64,000 bases of DNA, from assembly GCF_030704535.1 (NCBI RefSeq), contig NC_081814.1, forward strand, positions 26,266,001-26,330,000, in the 5' to 3' direction. Under the pieces are notes generated by a model, which saw only the letters and a program-made list of their open reading frames with translations, did no database searches and was not told the DNA's origin. Below, piece by piece: positions 56,301 to 64,000 of this stretch. How positions within the stretch are numbered: the first letter of the stretch is position 1; every line of letters begins with the position of its first letter. Position numbers and translations under genes: made by a program. The DNA comes from Vitis vinifera (Eukaryota > Streptophyta > Magnoliopsida > Vitales > Vitaceae).

Positions 56301-57364
56301 GCCGTTTTAGTTCTGTTGTTCAAGAGTTTGGCATGCTTCGCAGTACAGCAGACCATTCAATTTTTTATCATCATAACTCCTTGGGGCAATGTATTTATCT
56401 GGTTGTTTATGTGGACGACATCGTCATTACAGGCAGTGATCAGGATGGTATTCAGAAACTAAAGCAACATCTTTTTACCCACTTTCAGACCAAAGACTTG
56501 GGGAAACTCAAGTATTTCTTGGGAATTGAGATAGCTCAATCCAGTTCTGGTGTGGTCCTTTCCCAAAGGAAGTATGCTTTAGACATTTTGGAAGAAACCA
56601 GTATGTTAGACTGTAAACCGGTAGACACACCTATGGATCCGAATGTCAAACTTGTACCAGGACAGGGGAAGCCTTTAGGAGACCCTGGGAGATATCGACG
56701 GCTCGTAGGTAAATTGAACTATCTCACCATTACTCGTCCAGACATTTCTTTTCCTGTGAGTGTTGTTAGTCAATTCCTACAGTCACCATATGATAGCCAT
56801 TGGGATGCCGTAATCCGCATTCTTCGATATATCAAAAGTACACCAGGTCAAGGTGTATTGTACGAGAACAGAGGTCATACTCAAGTTGTTGGTTACACAG
56901 ATGCAGATTGGGCTGGCTCACCCACAGATAGACGTTCCACCTCAGGGTACTGTGTTTTTATTGGAGGTAATCTAATATCTTGGAAGAGTAAGAAACAAGA
57001 TGTAGTGGCCAGATCTAGCGCTGAAGCCGAGTATCGAGCTATGGCTTTGGCAACATGTGAACTCATATGGTTGAGACATCTTCTTCGAGAGTTGAGATTT
57101 GGAAAGGATGAACAGATGAAACTCATCTGTGATAACCAGGCCGCATTACATATTGCATCCAATCCAGTCTTTCATGAAAGGACCAAGCATATTGAAGTTG
57201 ACTGTCATTTCATTAGAGAGAAGATCGCATCAGGATGTGTTGCTACAAGTTTTGTTAATTCAAATGATCAACTAGCAGACATCTTCACTAAATCTCTCAG
57301 AGGTCCTAGGATTAAATATATTTGTAACAAGCTTGGTGCATATGACGTATATGCTCCAGCTTGA
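53318..57364 (+). pseudogene. Copia gag-pol polyprotein with two nonsense codons
   Basis: One frame of 1,349 codons, broken only by TAG at 53,549 (codon 78) and TGA at 55,772 (codon 819). Domains: gag with a CCHC knuckle (codons 242-255, CTYCNKLGHTRDRC); protease DSG at 317-319; GAG-pre-integrase (HNRLGHPSL near 442); integrase core (HTDVWGP, IDDYSR, VLRSDN, then PQQNGVAKRKNRH, where codon 599 is lysine at the position usually held by the catalytic glutamate); reverse transcriptase with YVDD at 1031-1034; RNase H (TDADWAG, SSAEAEYRAM, DNQAALHIA). The element therefore cannot integrate by itself. It may have been mobilised by a relative or mutated after insertion. Confidence 0.93.
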
Positions 57365-57371
57365 GGGGGAG
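57363..57371 (+). other. polypurine tract
   Basis: GAGGGGGAG directly precedes the 3' LTR and overlaps the gag-pol stop codon by two bases. It primes plus-strand DNA synthesis in LTR elements. Confidence 0.9.
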
Positions 57372-57531
57372 TGTTGAATATAATGTATTTATAGTATATT
57401 ATCTTTCCTTGTTAATATAGGTCACATGTATGGTAGTTAGGACTCCTAACCTTGTATATATATATCTCTCAATTGTAAGTAGACAATACATGAATGAGAA
57501 TAAGGTTTTTTTCTCTCTCTCTCTCTCAACA
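57372..57531 (+). repeat. 3' LTR of the young Copia element
   Basis: 160 bp, nearly identical to 52,532-52,691, followed by the target duplication AAGAG. Confidence 0.95.
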
Positions 57532-57536
57532 AAGAG

Positions 57537-59081
57537 AAAACCCCACCGAGTAATAATGGGAACTTTTTTGGAAGGCATGTCATGTTAGCTACTGGAACAG
57601 CAGGTTCACTTTTATTTGGGAATTGCCATTTATGGAAAAGCAATAAAAGAGAAACTCCTTGTGCATAGGAAGAGCCAGCTCATCTAACTAAACTCACCAA
57701 CTTGAAAAGCAGATAATTCTAGTTAAATTCAATAGCAAGCAAGTAATGCTTCGGTATTTCCACCAGTAGGCTTAGAATGGACACATAGAAATGTATTACA
57801 TTCATTACAAGTTAATAACACCAATTACAGACAAAAGGCTTTCCATAAAATACAGAGAAAAATGCACAACAGCTCATGGCATTCAAGTCCCCCAAGATAT
57901 CATCAAAGTGGAAAACGAAATAAATACACACATTAACATGCTGGACAAGAGCAACTTTGTTTTTCATCAACTGTTTCACCAATTGCAAAGTTCCCATAAT
58001 CATAATTGAAATACAACTCATTGGTCTTAAGGTAGCAACATTCTTCCATCAAGTCCTAAATGAACATGCCATACCAGCTTAACATTCCTCCACTCAAACT
58101 GCCAGGTGAATATCATGAATACCCTGAACTGGTATGAATAGGGGACTCCACAGAGCGATTACAGACTGATAGCCTGTATGCATGTTGTCATTTCAATGAG
58201 ACCAGATTGAACCTCAATTTAGATGACAATACAACAGGTTTCCCCTGTCTCTTCATGCGCTGGTAGCAATAATCATCACAGCCTGATAGACACCAAACAA
58301 CTGATAATAGTCAGGCAAGTGATATGCTTTAAGCCTCACAAAAATAACTGTCAAAAAATTATCATAACTAATTGATTCTCAAGTGGTGAGTGGGTAGAGT
58401 ACCTCGGAGGCAGGGTAGAAAAGGAGTCAGCATGTGGGTTAAAGAGAACTTTTGGGAAGATCAAGTGGAGGGGTTGGGAGTTTAGAGCCTCTTAACTTTG
58501 CGACATGACACTCAGAGGGTGGTGATGGGACAAATGTAGAAGGCTGAACTTTCCAACAGCTGAACCCTTTAAGCACCTATTCAAGACCACTTATCTTGCC
58601 AGCTTTTTTTTTTGTTGCAACATAGCGTGCGTATGACAAACTTCTGAATTACTCTCAAGATTGATATGGTTCCTCCAAAATTCTAGTTTTCCAATTGAAT
58701 GCAATCAACAGGTTCGACAAAGCCCATAAATCTGCCTTTCCATGTAAATGTTGTTAGACAAAGTAGTCCTGCATTTATTGCCATTGAAATAACCCAAAGG
58801 TTAGAAAAGCAGAAGAATTATTGAATAAGTGAATAGGCGACATCAGTAAAACCCATCTAAAAAGTATAGATGTAACTCACATTTTATAAAACATAGCATA
58901 GTAGTTTTAATGTAACAACTGAGGTTTCCAGTTAGTCATCTTATGTGACAGCTTTGTTTTGCACAAAAAAAATTCTGTAAAAAGTTCTGTCAATAAATTA
59001 AGTTGAAGTTGCATATATATACACACATGCATAGTGATGAAAAGAGGTAATACCTAAATTGAGTTGATTCCTATCCCCTTA
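57537..59081. other. end of duplication arm and MURF downstream region
   Basis: Up to about 57,760 this mirrors 12,860-12,590. Beyond that the sequence is not seen elsewhere in the window. It contains only short frames. Part of 57,790-59,080 is probably the 3' UTR of MURF on the minus strand, but I cannot mark its end. Confidence 0.45.
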
Positions 59082-61921
59082 CTATTCATGTGGAAAGCCT
59101 AGATTCATGGCCTTTATTGCAGCTACAACTTTTTCCATTTGCATTCCCCGACTGCCCTTCACCAAAATAACGTCATTTCTATTTAACCTTTGCACAATTT
59201 CAAATGCCAAGCTTTCCGCATCAGGTGAATATAACAAATTTCTTTCCCCAACTAGATTTAAATTCTCAGCTGCTCTAAGGAACCGCTTTCCAACAAGAGC
59301 AATTAGATCAAAATGGGAATCACAACAAAGGCTTAGCATCATCTCATGAGACACTGTCTCTGCTTGACCAAGTTCTAGCATATCGCCAAGAATTGCAACT
59401 CTTTTTCCTTTGCAATCAATGTTTTTCAGTAATTCAATGGCAGCCTTGGTGCTAACAGGGTTGGCATTGTAAACATCATTGATAATTTTGATGCCAGTTT
59501 TTGCAACTTCAAGCTCTGATCTCATGCTAACAGGAATAAATCTCGACAATGATATTCCAACTTGAGGAAGAGAAACCCCCAATGCAACTGCCACTGCAGC
59601 AGTCGCACATGCATTCTGAGCCAAATGCAGACCTGGGCTGGGAATCACAAATTCCACCCTAAATATGGCACCAACATGTCATGTAAGGAATATGAGCATA
59701 AGCACTATAAGAATAACATATGCTAACATTGACAAAAACTTTCAGCAGTACAGTCAAAATACAGAAGGTAATTACATATGCAAAACTATTATGGACATAA
59801 ATGCAGTAAAATAAAAGTTTCATGCTCTACACATATTTATAGATTATTCCTTCCATGGACATTTTTATCAGGAAAATCTGTAGAGAGGAAGCCACAAAAT
59901 CCAACAAGAATCTCGGAAGAAGAAATTTGAGTAGAGCAAATGTAACATATGGCAGGGAAAAAATCTTATTGTACCATAAAAGTTCAGAATGTTTATAAAA
60001 ATCAATATTTAGATTTACTATGTTCATGAATAATTAATAGTTTTGACCACACATGATAATGCAATTTAGATATATGTTTTTGGTATAAAAATAATTAGTT
60101 TGTCAAGTAGAAAAGGCATAACTTGTTCTATGTTTTATTACAAGCACTTCAAACTTTACATGATTCCTGGACAAAGTATCATATTCATGCAGGTAGGGTA
60201 TTGATGTATTTGGCAAGTGCAAAGAATTGATCTTTGAATCAAAATAGTTCAAATTGAAAGTGCTGGATTCCGAGAATTTCATGTTGACCTGCTTCCAACT
60301 GGGATAAAAAATCATACACTAAAGCTTGTGCAGATTAAGTTATGATCTTAATCATACCGAGTCCAAAAGAGGATTCATGTGTGTGCTACAGACTTTCAAC
60401 TTTTATAGGTTTTCAAATTTCAACTGGGATCTAACTTGCAACCTCATGGACATGTTACAAAATCTTGTCAATGAGTTATGAGCTCATTGATAGCCCTGAA
60501 ATTAGATGCAATGGTTTCTTTGTTATAAATATAATTACAGCAGCAACATCAAATCATTTGCAGTACTTTATAAGATGCTAACAGAGTTCAACTATGAAGG
60601 ACACAAAAACATAACATTTCTCTTTTCACATTTCATTATAAAATGATTAACAAATTTAAACACTAGTAAATATAACTTCTCTGTATTTCATGATATTTAC
60701 TAATTCAGGAGAACAATGCATCAGAAGAACTTACTTTTCATGATTTCTCTCTAGGACCACTCGAACTCCATGACCCCCATGCACTTTTTCTGCTGCAAAC
60801 CGAACATCACACTCTAACCTCTGACCAAATAGCACCTGAAGCCAAGAGATTACTTCTCTATGTAATCATGGGGTAACATCTCACTAATTGAATGCAAGAC
60901 ATGATACAGTTGGATTTCTATAAATTGGTAACCATAACCAAATTCAAAAACCTAATACATTGTATCCACGATTGAAGTCAACTGTTTCAACTAGTTAAAA
61001 TATTCTAAGGCCTAATAGCATGTGAATGAAAACATCAATAATTGAACAAAATAAAGTCTCATTCACCTTTTTGACACCATGAGGAACAGGAAGGCTCATA
61101 ACAAGAGGATCATCTGCATTCAGAACACACACATCCCCTGGCTTGGCTTCTGCCAAAATCTCCCCTTTTGCCATTGCAACCTCCTCTAAACTTGCAAAAT
61201 TCTCCAAATGAGCACACCCCACATTCAAAATCACTCTTATGGATGGCCGAGCCTTTCTTGCAAGCTCCATAATCTCTCCTCTTCTATCCATTCCCAACTC
61301 CAAAACTACAAACCCCACATTCTGAGGAATCCCAATTAACGACAAACAGACTCCAATTCTATTATTCTCATTCCCATGAGTTTGGTGAACCAGGCCTAGG
61401 CTTTCAAGAGTCAATGCTATCATGGTTCTTGTAGTAGTCTTCCCCGCACTTCCTGTTACCCCAACCAAACAGCCGTGAAACTTATTCCTTGCATAATTGG
61501 CCATCTTCTCCAATGAAGTTAGGGTCTCACCACCCATTTCCACAAAGCCCTTGTCCCAATTCGGGCAAACCCAGTTTCCAATCACTCCAACACAGCCTTT
61601 ATGGCCCAATTCGGGTGTTATGAACTCATGGGCATCAAAATTTTCGCCCCTGATCGCGAAAAACCATTGGCCTGGTTCAAGGGTTCTGGTATCCGTACAA
61701 ATGGGTCCTGGAGGACCCCGTTGTACAATTGTGCCATTTACAGCTTCTGCAATCTCATCCACAGTCCAGAGAGGTGAAATTCTCGAATGAGCAGCATGGG
61801 AAATTTTCCGGCTGGCCAAAACCCTTTTCTCATTGTGGGTGCCGAGGACTTTGTGGGATTTTTGGTGGAAATGACTAGGGTTTAGAGTTGTGGGTGGAAT
61901 GTGAAAGCAGTATAGTGGCAT
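59082..61921 (-). CDS. MurF-type UDP-MurNAc-tripeptide D-alanyl-D-alanine ligase, plastid
   Basis: Three exons on the minus strand: 61921-61067, 60835-60735 and 59658-59082, all GT-AG and in phase, giving 510 residues. Bacterial MurF is about 450 residues; the extra N-terminus (about 1-48, rich in Ser, His, Lys and Arg with few acids) fits a transit peptide. Motifs: P-loop TGSAGKTTT at 156-164, HGNENNRIG at 182-190, LELGMDRRGEI near 208, NVGCAHLENF near 233, NADDP near 268, then DVYNANPVS and ILGDMLELG in exon 3. The enzyme uses ATP to add D-Ala-D-Ala to the UDP-MurNAc tripeptide in peptidoglycan synthesis. In plants Mur genes act in chloroplasts, and MurE also has a non-enzymatic plastid role. 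The gene looks intact. Confidence 0.93.
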
Positions 61922-62585
61922 TGCAGCACGGATTTCACCTAAAGGCTAAAACCCTGAACCTTAAAAATGAAATATAATAAGAATAATTAAAGAAATAAAA
62001 CAAGTACAAGAAGAAGAGAAAAGTGAGTGATTAATCCTTGCTTTCTATTCATGTAATTGGCTACATGACTCCCAGAAAAAACTAAGATAGCCATGTTTGT
62101 TTATTTGATTTCAAGTACCAATTTTATTGCAAAAAAATCGATGTTTAATGTTATTTGGAAATACTCTCCTAATTTATATTTTAATTTTAATTTTTTAATG
62201 ATTAAAGCATTTAAAATTTTATAAGTTCAAAATTTTATCTCATATATTAACTTTGAATTTTCACATCTCATTGTTACATAATATTTTAGCTTAGTTATTT
62301 CATATTATCAATAAGAGTAGAATAGTCTTTTAGCTATTCTTGTTGACCTGATGATGAAAAACCTTGGTTATCTAGGAGAAGAAGAAAAATCTCCCCCTCA
62401 AACCAATCATGGATCAATCAATCAAAATTTATGAATTTAAAACCAAGATAATCAAGACATGTAAGTTTTCAATAGGAAACAGTGTAAACACATATCATAT
62501 ATATAGTAAAGTCAAATGTACATGAAATATAAACATATAAGCTAATCCAAACAGATAATACGACAATGATATGCATGTAGGTTTC
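61922..62585. other. MURF upstream region, then AT-rich DNA
   Basis: The first 150 bases are the likely MURF promoter and leader (minus strand), including a GGTTTTAGCC word. The rest to 62,580 is AT-rich with no gene. Confidence 0.5.
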
Positions 62586-63618
62586 CTAAATCCTAGATCC
62601 TAAATATCTCTCCCTCTTTTGGCAACATAAAAAAGAAACAAAGGGGGTCTTAATGAAATCAAGGCTGAGGAGGTAGAAACACGGAGTGTAGGTAAGCCAT
62701 GATCTCCTCATGTTGACTCTCTTGACGATTCTCAATGCGCTCAATCCTCTGCTAGAGATGCTCAAATGCAGCCTACTGCTGATCCATGCGATCCTCCAGA
62801 CACTCAAATCTCTACTGCAGATACTCAAACTGAGAGGTGAAGCTAGTCTAATGCTGATCCATGCGATCCTCCATGGAGTGAGGAAGGGGCCATAAGGGAG
62901 TACATGGGTCGTGCTCTCGCAACATGATATCATGTGCATCATCATCAGATATCCCACGTGAATACATTTCCCCGTCAAAATGGAGTCCACTAGGAATGCC
63001 TCAAGGTAGGATACCTCATCTCGGTGCCTGCCTCGTGGTAGTAGGATGGAGTGGATCATGTGGTGAAAGACTTGGCTGATCATGGTCAGGCTATGGGCTG
63101 ATGGTTTGCCCATCCCCTGGGTGTTTGCAAGCCCACACATCATCTGAATGGCCTCTCTAGGATCGAAACCCAGCATAATGGGCCAAGCCTTAGACTCAAA
63201 CACCCTAAGTCCAACTAGAGCAGGGTCGAAAATGCAGCAAATGCTCTCTAGGTCCAGCTGGATCTCAACACCTCTAACGGTGGAAATGATAAGGCCACCG
63301 AGTCCATATGTAGCCCTCGAATAGAATGCATGCACCAGAGTTGGGAAAATCGGCTCCAAAATCGTAACTATTGGTAGCCAACCATCCGACTGAAGAGGCC
63401 CTCAAATATGAAATGCTGCAGTTGGGAGAAATTGATCTCCCTGGAACCACTTTCCTCTGAGCGAACTTCTGCTTGTACCTTTGATAATCCTCCACGGTGC
63501 TGAAAAGGATCATGTCAAACCTCGCATTTCAACGAGCCTCCATTTGAGCAAGCTGAGACGGCTTAGTAGGGCGCTTGCCCTGTGCCCTAGATGCAGTCGT
63601 CTCTCTCCTAAAAGTCAT
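62586..63618 (-). pseudogene. plant retroelement-associated ORF, broken
   Basis: On the minus strand a frame starts MTFRRETT at 63,618 and reaches KPSQLAQMEAR, where a TGA stops it. It resumes as RFDMILFSTVEDYQRYKQKF (63,513 on). A shift near 63,430 and another near 63,360 lead to a 257-codon frame with FPTLVHAFYSRATYGLGG and VRGVEIQLD. I associate this with the 'putative plant transposon protein' domain often found with Gypsy elements in grape-like genomes; that link is from memory of the family. The C-terminal part contains tandem WRIAWIS-R repeats of low complexity. No RT or LTR is in view. Confidence 0.6.
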
Positions 63619-64000
63619 CAGAAAGGCAAAAATGAAGAAGACGAGGTTGGTAGAGAGAGAGAAGCACACACCTGAAACCCTAGGTGCGTGGGAAAAGAGC
63701 TGAAACCGGTTGTGATGCGTGTTAAAGAAAGAGAATCCATCCCAAATCCAAAGCCTTAGCCTCTGAAAAACAATCCGAAGCCCTCAATCTACTACAATGG
63801 CATAAAAAATCCCTTATTGGTAGCTGAATCGACACAATCCTTGAAGAACCAGAGGAGATGGGTGAAAAAATGAAGCGCGGGAGGGATATTTAAAACGACA
63901 ACTCGACAAACTGGTCGACCAATCCTGATCTGGCCGACCGCCTGGTCAACGGTCAATGCATTAGACTTTTTACCTTTTGTGTATTTTCTCGTCTTGTGAT
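63619..64000 (-). other. leader/LTR-like region at window end
   Basis: A probable leader of the broken ORF, with TATTTAAA-like sequence near 63,888 and repeated GGTCGACC/GGCCGACC/GGTCAACGGTC words at 63,910-63,955. This may be the LTR of the same element, which continues beyond the window. Confidence 0.4.

Larger units (their letters stand above)
52532..57531 (+). mobile_element. young Copia LTR retrotransposon, nearly complete
   Basis: A 5,000-bp element flanked by the 5-bp direct repeat AAGAG (52,527-52,531 and 57,532-57,536). Two 160-bp LTRs differ at about three positions. The primer-binding site TGGTATCAGAGCC follows the 5' LTR directly and a purine tract precedes the 3' LTR. Short LTRs with one long gag-pol frame fit the Ale/Retrofit group of Copia, an inference. 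The coding frame has two nonsense codons and a changed integrase catalytic residue, so it is not autonomous now. Confidence 0.95.
46310..57760 (-). repeat. right arm of inverted segmental duplication
   Basis: This is the mirror of the left arm (12,590-24,070). It carries a ZFWD pseudogene on the plus strand, a GEM-like fragment and an intact GEM-like gene on the minus strand, then the flanking DNA that matches 12,590-13,040. The 5-kb Copia insertion (52,532-57,531) splits that flank. Upstream of ZFWD it resembles copy 3 (28,080-28,200 and 32,900-33,130) more than the left-arm copy, so the three copies do not have a simple two-step history. Confidence 0.82.

Noticed and set aside
1..64000. tRNA, rRNA and organelle-derived insertions
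   Set aside because: I looked for cloverleaf-like and conserved rRNA or plastid gene words and saw none; a dedicated tRNA search was not possible here.

Overview
The window is nuclear DNA of a flowering plant. Intron-split genes, GRAM/GEM-like and CCCH-WD40 (ZFWD) families, a plastid MurF ligase and nested Copia, Gypsy, LINE, hAT, MULE and MITE elements all point to a dicot. The style of the repeats suggests a woody eudicot such as grapevine (Vitis), but the species is my inference. Nothing prokaryotic is present.

Layout. 1-2.1 kb: AT-rich spacer, a 36-bp tandem repeat, CGATAT-rich DNA and a PIF/Harbinger-like MITE. 2.1-12.0 kb: a decayed minus-strand Copia element whose 5' LTR is split by a 5.5-kb LINE with a long intact ORF2. 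12.6-24.1 kb: left arm of an inverted segmental duplication, with an intact GEM-like GRAM gene, three GEM-like pseudogenes and a full-length ZFWD gene carrying one nonsense codon. 24.4-33.6 kb: two hAT elements with 8-bp target duplications; the second splits a third, partial ZFWD copy. 34.6-35.6 kb: a MULE-type element with long inverted ends. 35.7-44.5 kb: satellite-like arrays and retroelement-derived DNA arranged as a diverged large inverted repeat. 44.9-45.9 kb: Gypsy gag remnant. 46.3-57.8 kb: right arm of the duplication, with a ZFWD pseudogene, a GEM-like fragment and an intact GEM-like gene on the minus strand, interrupted by a young 5-kb Copia element. 59.1-61.9 kb: an intact three-exon MurF gene. 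62.6-63.7 kb: a broken retroelement-type ORF.

Only three host genes look intact: two GEM-like GRAM genes (one in each arm) and MURF. The ZFWD locus exists in three copies, each broken differently. The most unusual feature is the inverted ZFWD/GEM-like duplication itself, which could produce hairpin or antisense transcripts. I see no clear sign of a wholly new biological system.
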